DNA from: JAJVID01 sp035714085
GTDB lineage: Bacteria > Acidobacteriota > Blastocatellia > RBC074
Length of the DNA: 64,000 bases
Assembly (NCBI GenBank): GCA_035714085.1
Contig: DASTMP010000072.1
Location: forward strand, 35,205 to 99,204
Direction: 5' to 3'
In this document: positions 39,048 through 47,976 of the stretch, in pieces
How positions within the stretch are numbered: position 1 is the stretch's first letter
How the letters are laid out: the number at the start of each line of letters is the position of its first letter
Made by a program: the position numbers and the translations under genes
Notes under the pieces: model-generated
The model's database searches: none
Told to the model about the DNA's origin: nothing
What the model saw: only the letters and a program-made list of their open reading frames with translations

Positions 39048-40019
39048 ATGAGATATATCAGGAAAATAAATTTGTTAGCGCTGCTGGCGCTGATTACGCT
39101 GGCTAGCCTGACGGCATGCCGCAACGCCGGACAGCTCAAGCGGGCCGAGGCTGTCGGGCCGCCGGGCGCGGGCTTTCCGCGCGCGCTTCTGGACGGATCC
39201 GGGAGCGAAGTCACAATCAGGGCGCGTCCGATTCGCATCGTTTCGCAGACGCTCGGCACTGATGAAATCCTGTGGGCGATCTGCCAGCGCGAACGGATAG
39301 TCGGCGTGAGCAAGATCGGACTCGAACCAAAGTACAGCCCGATCGCCGATGAGCTGCGGACGGCGAACGTCACTCCGATCTTCGACGCCGAAGAGATTCT
39401 CCGACTGCAGCCAGATCTCGTCTTCGTGGCGAGCTACAGCCTGGCCGAGACGGTTGAAAGTTTGAAGGTTTCGGGCGCGACTGTATTCCGCTTCGCCAAT
39501 TTCGACAGCATCGAGGCGATACAGGGAAACATCCGTCTGGTCGGGCAAACCATCGGCGAAGAATCAAATGCGGAGAAGTTGATCGAGCGGATGAACGCGG
39601 AACTCTCCGCGGTCAAGGCCCGCATTCCCGCCGGGACAAAGCCGCCGCGCGTTCTGTCGTTTTACCCGTCGGGCGACACGGCGGGCGGCGACACTTCGTT
39701 CGACGCGATCGTGCGCGCCGCCGGGGCAATAAACGTCGCGGCGGAAAAGGGGCTGCGTGGCTTCCCGAAGATCAGCGCAGAACAGGTCGCCGAATGGCAG
39801 CCGGATTTCATTATCCGGGGCGCGACGCCCGCGAAGGCCGCTGAAGCGCGAAAGCAATTACTCGACAACCCGGTGATCGGCGCCACTGAAGCGGCGCGCA
39901 ACGGCCGGATCATTACGCTCGACAACCGCTACCTGCTCTCCGTGTCGCACCATGTCACGCGGGCGGTCAGTGAACTCGCCGACGCTCTCTACCGAGATCA
40001 GGGCGACGCGAAGAAATGA
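39048..40019 (+). CDS. btuF: Cobalamin ABC transporter substrate-binding lipoprotein
   Basis: A 323-residue periplasmic binding protein of the helical-backbone class III type. Lipobox LTAC with Cys24; domain starts RPIRIVSQTLGTDEILWAI, with LQPDLVFVASYS and ADALYRD near the ends. Its stop overlaps btuC by 4 bp (ATGA). Specificity for B12 is inferred from the operon. Confidence 0.9.
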   Translation: MRYIRKINLLALLALITLASLTACRNAGQLKRAEAVGPPGAGFPRALLDGSGSEVTIRARPIRIVSQTLGTDEILWAICQRERIVGVSKIGLEPKYSPIADELRTANVTPIFDAEEILRLQPDLVFVASYSLAETVESLKVSGATVFRFANFDSIEAIQGNIRLVGQTIGEESNAEKLIERMNAELSAVKARIPAGTKPPRVLSFYPSGDTAGGDTSFDAIVRAAGAINVAAEKGLRGFPKISAEQVAEWQPDFIIRGATPAKAAEARKQLLDNPVIGATEAARNGRIITLDNRYLLSVSHHVTRAVSELADALYRDQGDAKK

Positions 40020-41113
40020 GGCCGCGGCTGAGCGACAAATCAAAATCGCGCGGCGGAGCCGGCGCGGCGCCACGGCGCCGGCGAGCTGTTCTCTTCTTCG
40101 TGATCGCGACGCTGCTGCTGGCGGTCTTCGCGGTATTTGGCGTCAGCGTCGGCAGCGTGAACATTCCGGCCTCGATCGTGGCGCGAGCGTTGTTTGCCCG
40201 CGTAACGCCTTTCGGCTGGCTCGACGCGAGCGATGTCTCGCTGTCGCAACAGGCGATCATCTGGCAGTTGCGCGCGCCGCGCGTGGTGGTTGCAATGTTG
40301 GCCGGAGCCTCGCTGAGCGCCGCCGGGGCGCAGATGCAGGGGCTGTTTCGCAATCCGCTCGCTTCGCCCGACATCATCGGGACCAGCGCGGGAGGCGCTT
40401 TCGGAGCCGTCATCGCGATTGTCAGCGGGTTGGCGATGCGCCAGATGCTGGCGCTACCCGCGTTCTCGTTCGCCGGCTCATTGCTGGCGTTGTTCGCGGT
40501 CTACGCGTTGACGACGCGGCGCGGGCGCACGCCTGTGGCGACGCTGTTGCTCGCCGGCGTGGCGTTCTCCTCCCTCTTCGCCGCGGCCAGCTCGTTTCTG
40601 ATTTCGCTGACGTGGGTTCGATGGGAGGTCGCGCAGGAGATCACTTTCTGGTTGATGGGAGGGCTCGACAATCGCCAGTGGACGCATTGCCTGATGATCC
40701 TGCCGTGCGCCGTCGTCGGGCTGGGCGCGGCGATCAGCCGCTGGCGTGAACTCGACCTCTTGTTGACTGGAGAAGAGACGGCGCTGGCCCTGGGCGTCGA
40801 GATCGAGAAGACGAAGCGCCTGCTGCTGGTAAACGCCGCGCTGCTCACTGGCGCGTCGGTGGCTGTCAGCGGCGTGATCGGCTTCGTCGGACTCATTGCG
40901 CCGCACGCGGCGCGATTGCTGACCGGGCCTTCTCACCGGCGTTTGCTGCCCGCGAGCGCGCTGATCGGCGCGATCTTTCTTATAGCGGCGGATCTGCTGG
41001 CGCGCACAGTGATCCGGCCGGAAGAGATTCGACTGGGGATTATCACCGCCGGATGTGGCGCGCCGTTCTTTCTGTTTTTATTGCTGGGGCGCCGGCGCGA
41101 AGCTGGCTATTGA
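40016..41113 (+). CDS. btuC: Cobalamin ABC transporter permease (FecCD family)
   Basis: A 365-residue inner-membrane permease with about ten helices. Family motifs: WQLRAPRVVVAMLAGASLSAAGAQMQGLFRNPLASPDIIG (about 80-120, split across the standard LR.PR and NPLA.P.. signatures) and GFVGLIAPHAARLLTGPSHR near residue 285. Arg-rich N-terminus before the first helix. Starts inside btuF and overlaps btuD by 1 bp. Confidence 0.93.
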   Translation: MRPRLSDKSKSRGGAGAAPRRRRAVLFFVIATLLLAVFAVFGVSVGSVNIPASIVARALFARVTPFGWLDASDVSLSQQAIIWQLRAPRVVVAMLAGASLSAAGAQMQGLFRNPLASPDIIGTSAGGAFGAVIAIVSGLAMRQMLALPAFSFAGSLLALFAVYALTTRRGRTPVATLLLAGVAFSSLFAAASSFLISLTWVRWEVAQEITFWLMGGLDNRQWTHCLMILPCAVVGLGAAISRWRELDLLLTGEETALALGVEIEKTKRLLLVNAALLTGASVAVSGVIGFVGLIAPHAARLLTGPSHRRLLPASALIGAIFLIAADLLARTVIRPEEIRLGIITAGCGAPFFLFLLLGRRREAGY

Positions 41114-41889
41114 TGAGACTCAAGCTCGACAACGCGGGGATCGACATTGACGGGCGTTGGCTCGCGCGCCACGTGTCGCTTGAATTGCGCGGCGGCGGTC
41201 TGCTGGCGCTGGTCGGGCCGAACGGATCGGGCAAAAGCACGCTTCTGCGATTGCTCGGTGGATTGTGGAAGACCAGCGAGGGGACGGTGACGCTCGACGG
41301 GCGTAACCTGAAATCGCTGCCTCGCCGCGCGATCGCGCGGGGTATCGCCTACACGCCGCAGGACACGCATCTCGATTTCGCCTTCACGGTACGCGAAGTT
41401 GTGATGATGGGCAGACATCCGCATCTGGGGCGTTTTGATGTCGAACGGGAGAGCGACCATTCAGCGATAAATGAGGCGATGCGGCGCGCCGATGTCGCGC
41501 AGTTGGCCGACCGGTTCGTCACGGAGTTGTCGGGCGGCGAACGCCAACGTGTCCTGCTGGCGCGCAGCCTGGCGACGGAAGCGCCGATCCTTTTACTCGA
41601 TGAGCCGACCGCGAGCCTCGACATTGCGCATGCTCTCGATGCGCTCAGCCTGTGCCGTGAATTGGCGGAAGAAGGGAAGGCGATTGCGGTGGCGATTCAC
41701 GACCTGAACCTGGCTGCGCGGTTCGCCGACCGTGTCGCGCTGCTCGATCAGGGCCGGTTGATCGCCTGCGGCGCAACTGATGAAGTTCTGCGAGTGGAGT
41801 CGCTCAATCGCGTCTTCGGCGTGTCGGCCGATCGCCTATTTACCGATGACGGCAAGCCGGTCTTTGTTTTCCATCGCGACGTATGTTGA
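41113..41889 (+). CDS. btuD: Cobalamin ABC transporter ATPase
   Basis: A 258-residue ATPase: Walker A GPNGSGKST (35-43), Q-loop YTPQDTH, signature LSGGERQR (about 138), Walker B ILLLDEPTASLD and switch IHDLNLA. The start is the ATG overlapping the btuC stop (TGATG), not the longer frame 60 bases upstream. Overlaps cobU by 7 bp. Confidence 0.93.
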   Translation: MRLKLDNAGIDIDGRWLARHVSLELRGGGLLALVGPNGSGKSTLLRLLGGLWKTSEGTVTLDGRNLKSLPRRAIARGIAYTPQDTHLDFAFTVREVVMMGRHPHLGRFDVERESDHSAINEAMRRADVAQLADRFVTELSGGERQRVLLARSLATEAPILLLDEPTASLDIAHALDALSLCRELAEEGKAIAVAIHDLNLAARFADRVALLDQGRLIACGATDEVLRVESLNRVFGVSADRLFTDDGKPVFVFHRDVC

Positions 41890-42440
41890 CACTGATTCTA
41901 GGCGGGGCGCGAAGCGGCAAGAGCCGTTACGCGCAATCTCTCTGCGGCCGTTCGGCGCAGGTCGTCTACATTGCGACGGCGCGCGCCGATGAAATCGAAT
42001 CCGATCAGGAAATGCGCGAACGCGTCGCCCGCCACCGCTCCGATCGCCCGGCAAGTTGGCGAACTGTTGAAGAGCCGCTCGATCTGCCGCGCGCGATCCG
42101 AGAAGCGCCGGTCGAGGCGGTCTTGCTGATCGATTGCGTGACGCTTTGGATCTCCAATCTGATGTGGGAACACAGAGGACAGGCGGCGCCCGCTCAAGAG
42201 AATCAGATCCTCGAGCAGGTCGATGATCTGATTCTCGCATCGCGGCGGCGGGCCGTAGACGCGGGCGAAATCATCATCGTCAGCAATGATGTGGGCGGCG
42301 GCCTCACGCCGGAGCATCCGGTCGGGCGCGCGTTTCGCGATTTGCAGGGCTTCGCCAATCAACGCTTGGCGCAGGCCGCCGACAAAGTGATCCTCATCGT
42401 CGCGGGCTTGCCACTGCCGCTCAAGTCGGGATCGATTTAA
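41883..42440 (+). CDS. cobU: Adenosylcobinamide kinase / adenosylcobinamide-phosphate guanylyltransferase
   Basis: Bifunctional enzyme of the nucleotide-loop assembly for B12. 185 residues; P-loop GGARSGKS (7-14), RHRSDRPASWRTVEEPLDL, LLIDCVTLWISNLMW, and VSNDVGGGLTPEHPVGRAFRD, all family signatures. Part of a tightly packed btuFCD-cobU run. Confidence 0.95.
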   Translation: MLTLILGGARSGKSRYAQSLCGRSAQVVYIATARADEIESDQEMRERVARHRSDRPASWRTVEEPLDLPRAIREAPVEAVLLIDCVTLWISNLMWEHRGQAAPAQENQILEQVDDLILASRRRAVDAGEIIIVSNDVGGGLTPEHPVGRAFRDLQGFANQRLAQAADKVILIVAGLPLPLKSGSI

Positions 42441-42457
42441 CGTAAACCGGGGAAGCG

Positions 42458-42688
42458 ATGCTGCGTAAGCTGAAAGAACTCATCCTGCCTGACACTCGCG
42501 CGCAGCGCGAATGCGAGGCTTGCGGCAAGCCGTTCGTTTGCGGCGCGTCGCTCAAGGGCTGCTGGTGTCTTCAGGTAAAGCTCAGCGCGGAAGCGAGAAA
42601 AGAACTGCGCGAACGTTACAAGCGCTGCCTGTGCTCGGAATGCCTGATGAGAATCGCTTCTTCGTCCCGGAGGGACATCGGAGATTAG
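42458..42688 (+). CDS. Cysteine-rich CWC family small protein
   Basis: A 76-residue protein with cysteines arranged as in the Cys_rich_CWC family: CEACGKPFVCG near residue 20, GCWCLQVKLS near 34, and RCLCSECL near 58. These are likely zinc or other metal ligands. GGGGAAG ribosome site; 17 bp after cobU and on the same strand, so probably in the cobalamin operon. Function of the family is unknown. Confidence 0.85.
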   Translation: MLRKLKELILPDTRAQRECEACGKPFVCGASLKGCWCLQVKLSAEARKELRERYKRCLCSECLMRIASSSRRDIGD

Positions 42689-42690
42689 CC

Positions 42691-42763
42691 GGTGGAGAAA
42701 CCCTAAGGTATCTACACAAATCCGGCGCAAAGAATTGTGTAGATACCTTAGGGTTTCTCCACC
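42691..42763. repeat. 29-bp perfect inverted repeat inside the cob operon
   Basis: GGTGGAGAAACCCTAAGG... at 42691-42719 and its exact reverse complement at 42735-42763, with a 15-bp loop. It begins two bases after the stop of the CWC gene and precedes cobT. A surrounding GCCGGTGG/CCACCGGC outer pairing extends the structure. Confidence 0.9.
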
Positions 42764-42832
42764 AGCTAATATCCACCGGCGCCTCCGGCGCCGCAAGAAC
42801 ATTTCCTTGAATGTTGCAGGAGTAGTAAGACG

Positions 42833-43885
42833 ATGATCGAAGAGACCATTCAAAATATCTCGCCGATTGACAACACGTGGCTCGACCGAGCCGCAGTGCG
42901 GCAAACGCAATTGACCAAGCCGCCGGGCAGCCTTGGCGCGCTCGAAGAAATCGCCAACCGTCTGGCAGCGATTCGGCGAACGCTGAGGCCGGAGGTCTTT
43001 CGCCAGCGCATTTACGTTGTCGCCGCCGATCACGGCGTTGTCGCCGAAGGGGTGAGCGCATACCCGCGCGAGGTCACGGCGCAAATGGTCTATAACTTCC
43101 TGCGCGGCGGCGCGGCGATCAATGTGCTGGCGCGGGATTGCGGCATCGAGGTCAAAGTGGTTGACGCGGGCGTTGACGCCGACTTCGGCGACGCGCCGGA
43201 TTTAATCCAGGCCAAAGTCGCTCGCGGCACGTCGAACTTCACTCGCGGCCCGGCGATGTCGCGCGAGCAGGCCGTACGATCCGTCACTATCGGCGTCGAT
43301 CTGGCTCGGGCCGCGGCGGTGGACGGCGTGGAGATGATAGGCATCGGCGAAATGGGTATCGGAAACACTACGTCCGCAAGCGCGATCACGGCGGCGCTCA
43401 CCGGGCTAGCGCCCGAAGCGGTTACGGGATACGGCACAGGCATTGACGAAGCTGGCTGGCGAAGAAAGATCTCGGCGGTCAAGCGCGCGCTTGAAGTCAA
43501 CAAGCCGGACCGCAATGACTCGCTCGATTTGCTGGCGAAGGTCGGGGGCGCGGAGATAGGCGTGATGACCGGGATTACGCTCGGAGCGGCGGCTGAAAGC
43601 ATCCCTGTCGTCGCTGACGGCTTCATTTCGACTTCGGCAGTCGCGCTTGCCTGCTTGTTCTGTCCGACGGCGCGCGACTACCTCTTCATCGCGCACCGCT
43701 CCCAGGAAGCGGGGCACGAGGCGCTGATCGAATTTATCGGGCGACGACCGCTGCTCGACATGCAGATGCGACTCGGAGAAGGAACCGGCGCGGCTCTCGC
43801 GATGCGCCTCATCGGCTCCGCCGCCAGGCTGCTCTGCGAAATGGCCACCTTCGCCGAAGCCGGCGTGAGCGGTAGGGACTCGTAA
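42833..43885 (+). CDS. cobT: Nicotinate-nucleotide-dimethylbenzimidazole phosphoribosyltransferase
   Basis: Activates the lower base of B12. 350 residues with LTKPPGSLGALEEIANRLA (about 23-42), VVAADHGVVAEGVSAYPREVTAQM, GEMGIGNTTSASAI near residue 170, and the late LDMQMRLGEGTGAALAM containing the catalytic Glu. AGGAG upstream. Its stop overlaps cobS by 1 bp (TAATG). Confidence 0.96.
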   Translation: MIEETIQNISPIDNTWLDRAAVRQTQLTKPPGSLGALEEIANRLAAIRRTLRPEVFRQRIYVVAADHGVVAEGVSAYPREVTAQMVYNFLRGGAAINVLARDCGIEVKVVDAGVDADFGDAPDLIQAKVARGTSNFTRGPAMSREQAVRSVTIGVDLARAAAVDGVEMIGIGEMGIGNTTSASAITAALTGLAPEAVTGYGTGIDEAGWRRKISAVKRALEVNKPDRNDSLDLLAKVGGAEIGVMTGITLGAAAESIPVVADGFISTSAVALACLFCPTARDYLFIAHRSQEAGHEALIEFIGRRPLLDMQMRLGEGTGAALAMRLIGSAARLLCEMATFAEAGVSGRDS

Positions 43886-44637
43886 TGTCGAAATGGCCGC
43901 GACTATTTTTGATCGCCATGCAGTTCCTCACGCGCTGTCCCATGCCGCGTAATCTGGAGGCCGACGAAAAAGAATTGGGGCGGGCGGCGATGTTTTTCCC
44001 GCTCGTTGGCGCGCTCGTCGGCGCGAGCGGCGCGTTGTTGCACGCCTCACTATTGAAATTGCTGCCGCCCTCGACGTGCGCGCTGTTGGCGCTGGTCTAT
44101 TTCTCTTTCATCACTAACGCGTTTCATGAAGACGGATTGGCCGACGCCTTCGACGGCTTCGGTGGAGGATGGACGCGCGAGCGGGCGCTGGAGATTATGC
44201 GCGACAGCCGCGTCGGGACCTTCGGCGCGTTGGCGCTGGTCTTCCTCGCGCTTGCCAAATACAATTTTCTCTCCTCGCTCAATCCTTCAGTTGTCTGGCG
44301 CTGGTTGATAGTCGCCCATACGGCGGCGCGCTGGACAACCTTGCCGCTCTGCCTGTGGTTGCCGTATGCGCGAGAGGAAGGAAAAGGCAAACTTGTCGCG
44401 CAGCGTTTGGGCTATGGCGCGGCGACGGTCGCCACGTTGACTTTATTGGCCGCGCTCACGTTGCTGAATTGGCGCGAGGCGGCTGTCGCCGGCGTGGTCG
44501 CCATAGCGGCGCCTCTCGGAACCGGATGGTACTACCGCCGTAGAATCGGAGGGGTTACGGGCGACTGTCTAGGCGCGACCAATCAATTGACAGAAGTCAT
44601 GCTCTACCTGGCCGCCATCGCATTATCACGGCGGTAG
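43885..44637 (+). CDS. cobS: Adenosylcobinamide-GDP ribazoletransferase
   Basis: Last step of nucleotide-loop assembly, in the inner membrane. 250 residues, several helices. Family motifs: FLTRCPMPR near the N-terminus, NAFHEDGLADAFDGFGGGWTRERALEIMRDSRVGTFGALAL (about 72-112, with acidic metal/substrate residues) and GVTGDCLGATNQLTE near the C-terminus. Translationally coupled to cobT. Confidence 0.95.
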   Translation: MSKWPRLFLIAMQFLTRCPMPRNLEADEKELGRAAMFFPLVGALVGASGALLHASLLKLLPPSTCALLALVYFSFITNAFHEDGLADAFDGFGGGWTRERALEIMRDSRVGTFGALALVFLALAKYNFLSSLNPSVVWRWLIVAHTAARWTTLPLCLWLPYAREEGKGKLVAQRLGYGAATVATLTLLAALTLLNWREAAVAGVVAIAAPLGTGWYYRRRIGGVTGDCLGATNQLTEVMLYLAAIALSRR

Positions 44638-44936
44638 CGCGTGAAAGGCGGGATTTATGGTCTTTGAAGAATAAATGCGACAACCGTTTTCCGGTCGCCG
44701 CAGCGACAGTTGATTTTGTCGATCCCAAGCTTTGAAAAGCCGGGCTGGGATCAATCGCCGCTGCCGCGGCGGAGGGATCGTAGTCCCGCGGCGGCCGACT
44801 GTGGTTATTACGGTCCGATTCTGTGGCGCCAGGCATTATTTCAATCCGCGCCTTGTCATAAGCTCAGTCCGTACAACAACGAGGCTTGCCCTCTACAAAC
44901 TACACGGCGACTCAAGTCGCCCGGACTGAGGTGATT
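44638..44936. other. Intergenic region between cobS and the VIT/VWA gene
   Basis: No gene seen over about 299 bp. A GC-rich imperfect palindrome (GCCGCGGCGGA..TCCCGCGGCGGC, about 44763-44800) is the only structure noticed. A promoter for the VIT/VWA-xrtK pair is expected here. Confidence 0.4.
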
Positions 44937-46937
44937 ATGCGATTCAATATGCGAATTATCTGTCTGGCTCTGATTGCAATCTCGATAGTTTCCCTTTCCG
45001 GTTCAGCCCAGACTCAGAATGACAAAACTCTTGCGCCGTATTTCTTTGTGCAGGGGGATCCAAACCTGGACCACCTGCCTCTCAAAGACACCCATGTTCA
45101 AATAGACGTCTCTGGCGTCATCGCCGACGTAAAGGTACTGCAAACGTATCGGAACGAAGGCTCGCGGCCGATCAACGCCCGTTATGTTTTTCCGGCCTCC
45201 ACTCGGGCCGCCGTTTACGCGATGCGTATGCGGATCGGCGATCAGGTCATCGTCGCGAAAATCAAAGAGCGGGAGAAGGCTAAGCAGGAATTCGACAAGG
45301 CCAAGCAGGAAGGAAAGAGCGCGTCGCTCCTGGAGCAAAACAGGCCCAACGTATTTTCAATGAGTCTCGCCAACGTCATGCCCGGCGATCAGGTCGAGGT
45401 CGAACTTCGCTATACCGAACTGTTGACGCCGACAGACGGCGTCTATGAAGTGGTCTTTCCCACCGTCGTCGGACCTCGTTATTCCTCACAGCCGGAGTCC
45501 TCTTCCAATGCGGCGCCACAAGAGGGCGCCATAATTAAGACTCCGTACCTTCATCAAGACGATAAACCTGCTAGCGCGCTCCACATTTCGGCTCGGATTT
45601 CAGCGGGCGTCCCTATCCTGGACTTGAGCTGTACGTCGCATCAGATTTCTCCGCAATGGCAGAGTCCGACCATCGCTCAGCTAGTTTTGGACAACACTGG
45701 TCAATTCCAGGGAGACCGTGATTTCATTCTTCGCTATCGTTTGTCTGGAGAGCAGATCGCTTCGGGCCTTCTTCTCTACCAGGGCAATGACGAGAACTTT
45801 TTCCTCTACATGGCTCAGCCGCCGCAGCGAGTAACGGACGCCGAGATACCCCCCCGAGAGTACATCTTCGTGGTGGATGTTTCCGGCTCTATGGACGGGT
45901 TTCCTCTGAACACCGCCAAACGGCTTCTGCGGGATCTGATCGGGCAATTGCGGCCGTCGGATTTGTTCAACGTCGTTTTGTTCGCCGGAGACTCCGCCGC
46001 GCTCTCAGCAAATTCTCTTCGGGCGAATCAGGCGAACATTTCTAAGGCGATTCGTCTGATCGAGCAGCAGCGCGGCAGCGGGGGCACCGAGCTTCTTGCG
46101 GCGGTCAAACAAGCCATGAGCCTCCCGCGTGAAGCCAAGGTCTCGCGAAGCGTCGTGCTGGTTACGGATGGCTATATTTCAGGTGAGAAGGGCGTCTTCG
46201 ATTACATACGCGAGAATCTGAATCAATGCAATGTCTTCTCCTTCGGCATCGGCTCATCGGTTAACCGTTATCTCATCGAGGGTGTGGCGAAGGCCGGAAT
46301 GGGCGAGCCTTTCGTCGTGACCACGGAAGCGGAAGCCCCAGAGGTCGCGGCCAAATTCCGGGAATACATTCAGACTCCACTCTTGACCGACATTCAGGTC
46401 CATTCCGTCGGTTTTGATATCTATGACGTAAACCCGGAGCGCCTCCCCGATCTATTCGCCCAGCGCCCTGTGATTCTCTTCGGTAAATGGCGCGGGCAGA
46501 TAAACGGAGCGCTTGAACTGCGGGGAAGGACAGGGCAGGGAGATTACATAACTCGTCTGGATGTCGCGGGCGTTCGGCCGGATGAAGCCAATCGGGCGTT
46601 GCGTTACCTGTGGGCCAGATCACGCATCGCCGAACTTTCTGATTACGGCTTCGGTGATATGGATGAGGATCGAATCAAAAGCGTCACTTCTCTAGGGTTG
46701 AAATACAACCTGTTGACTCAATACACCTCATTCATCGCGGTCCGCGAAACGGTCAGAAACACTCAGGGACCGGCTCAGGACGTAGATCAACCGCTGCCGC
46801 TCCCAGTGGGAGTGAGCGATCTGGCAGTGGGCAGTGAGCCGGAACTCCTGTGGCTGATGGCCGCATCTTCAGTGCTCGCGCTGATCATGTTCCTCCGCTG
46901 GCGGCGGCAGCGTATTGGAAGCGCGTGCGCAAAATAA
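44937..46937 (+). CDS. VIT and VWA domain protein, likely exosortase K substrate
   Basis: A 666-residue exported protein. Signal peptide (about 1-26), VIT domain (about 45-175: LKDTHVQIDVSGVIADVKVLQTY split over this region, ending in ELRYTELLTP), VWA domain (about 310-480) with a complete MIDAS start DVSGSMDG at 314, and a C-terminal helix followed by RWRRQR. That end (helix plus Arg cluster) is the layout of an exosortase/sortase sorting signal. The next gene encodes an exosortase, so it is probably its target. Start at ATG 44937 with GAGGTG upstream. Confidence 0.9.
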   Translation: MRFNMRIICLALIAISIVSLSGSAQTQNDKTLAPYFFVQGDPNLDHLPLKDTHVQIDVSGVIADVKVLQTYRNEGSRPINARYVFPASTRAAVYAMRMRIGDQVIVAKIKEREKAKQEFDKAKQEGKSASLLEQNRPNVFSMSLANVMPGDQVEVELRYTELLTPTDGVYEVVFPTVVGPRYSSQPESSSNAAPQEGAIIKTPYLHQDDKPASALHISARISAGVPILDLSCTSHQISPQWQSPTIAQLVLDNTGQFQGDRDFILRYRLSGEQIASGLLLYQGNDENFFLYMAQPPQRVTDAEIPPREYIFVVDVSGSMDGFPLNTAKRLLRDLIGQLRPSDLFNVVLFAGDSAALSANSLRANQANISKAIRLIEQQRGSGGTELLAAVKQAMSLPREAKVSRSVVLVTDGYISGEKGVFDYIRENLNQCNVFSFGIGSSVNRYLIEGVAKAGMGEPFVVTTEAEAPEVAAKFREYIQTPLLTDIQVHSVGFDIYDVNPERLPDLFAQRPVILFGKWRGQINGALELRGRTGQGDYITRLDVAGVRPDEANRALRYLWARSRIAELSDYGFGDMDEDRIKSVTSLGLKYNLLTQYTSFIAVRETVRNTQGPAQDVDQPLPLPVGVSDLAVGSEPELLWLMAASSVLALIMFLRWRRQRIGSACAK

Positions 46938-46942
46938 AAAGG

Positions 46943-47040
46943 ACATAGACAGGATGAACAGGGTTTTTCAGGATTGGCGGAAGAAGGGGAAATGACAGAC
47001 CATTTTGAGCATCCTGGAAAACCTGTTCTCCTGTCTTTGT
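46943..47040. repeat. AGGATT palindromic repeat, copy 3
   Basis: ACATAGACAGGATGAACAGGGTTTTTCAGGATT on the left and ATCCTGGAAAACCTGTTCTCCTGTCTTTG on the right: a more diverged copy of the same hairpin family, between the VIT/VWA gene and xrtK. Confidence 0.85.
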
Positions 47041-47063
47041 CGATTATTGTTACTGTTGAGCTT

Positions 47064-47852
47064 ATGAAATCGAGATTCACCTGGAACCGGATTGCGCAGT
47101 GTGTTGTCGCGCTGGCCTGCGCTTTCGCGCTCAAGCTCCACTATTCAACGGCGAGCGCAGACCAGTTGCGCTGGATTCTCGCTCCGACGACCGCGCTCGT
47201 TGAACTGGTCAGCGGCGTCTCGTTTGAGTTTGAATCTCACGCGGGCTACATCAGCAGGGAGCGCAGTTTCCTGATCGCCAGTTCCTGCGCGGGAGTCAAT
47301 TTCCTGATCACTGCATTCTTGATGCTTTCGATGAGGAATCTGCTTGGCGAGCGATCGAAGAAGGTCGTCTGGGGGGGGATCCCGGCCGCGGCAGTGATCG
47401 CCTATCTTACGACGCTGGTCGCGAATGCCGCTCGCATCACCATCGCATTGCTGATGCGCCAGTCACCCTCGGAGATCGGCCCGGAGTCTGGCCCTTTTGG
47501 CCCTTTTCGCCCTTTTCATTGGATGGATCCCGGTCAACTTCACCGGTTCGAAGGCGTCTTCATCTACTTCGGATTTCTGCTGCTGCTGTTTGCGGCCAGC
47601 GAAAAGATTGGCGCGGAAAAGGATTCGAATCCGTTCCGGCGTTCTCTCTACCCGCTTCTTGCTTATTACGCGATGATGTTAGGAGTTCCGCTGTTAAACG
47701 GAGCATATCGGCAGGGAACTGATTTCTGGCGGCACGCGCTCTTCGTTTTACTGATTCCTTTATTGCTAACCTGCGGTTCGCTCACTTTCAAGGCGCTTTT
47801 AGGGCTCTCGGTTTTGCCACAGAGCCAGAGAGCCACAGAGCCACAGAGATAG
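47064..47852 (+). CDS. xrtK: Exosortase K-like transpeptidase
   Basis: A 262-residue polytopic membrane protein. The exosortase triad is visible: Cys75 in IASSCAGVNF, Arg124 in ANAARITIAL, and His160 in LHRFEGVFIYFG, each at a helix border. It would cleave and anchor a substrate with a C-terminal sorting signal, most simply the VIT/VWA protein just upstream. I use ATG 47064; the longer frame runs through the AGGATT repeat. Its last dozen residues (VLPQSQRATEPQR) are encoded by a CCACAGAG repeat. Confidence 0.85.
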   Translation: MKSRFTWNRIAQCVVALACAFALKLHYSTASADQLRWILAPTTALVELVSGVSFEFESHAGYISRERSFLIASSCAGVNFLITAFLMLSMRNLLGERSKKVVWGGIPAAAVIAYLTTLVANAARITIALLMRQSPSEIGPESGPFGPFRPFHWMDPGQLHRFEGVFIYFGFLLLLFAASEKIGAEKDSNPFRRSLYPLLAYYAMMLGVPLLNGAYRQGTDFWRHALFVLLIPLLLTCGSLTFKALLGLSVLPQSQRATEPQR

Positions 47853-47960
47853 AGAAAGAGGTACATGGCCCCAGAGAGATAGAGCGATAACGAGATAAAA
47901 TCTCCCATTCTCTCTTTTGCTCCTTCTCCCTACCTCTGTGTCTGCGGTGTCTGCGGTGGC
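47816..47960. repeat. CCACAGAG palindromic repeat, copy 2
   Basis: GCCACAGAGCCAGAGAGCCACAGAGCCACAGAGA on the left and CTACCTCTGTGTCTGCGGTGTCTGCGGTGGC on the right, with a purine-rich/pyrimidine-rich loop. It lies between convergent xrtK and rpsD and overlaps the xrtK stop. Confidence 0.8.
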
Positions 47961-47976
47961 TAATACGGACGCACTC

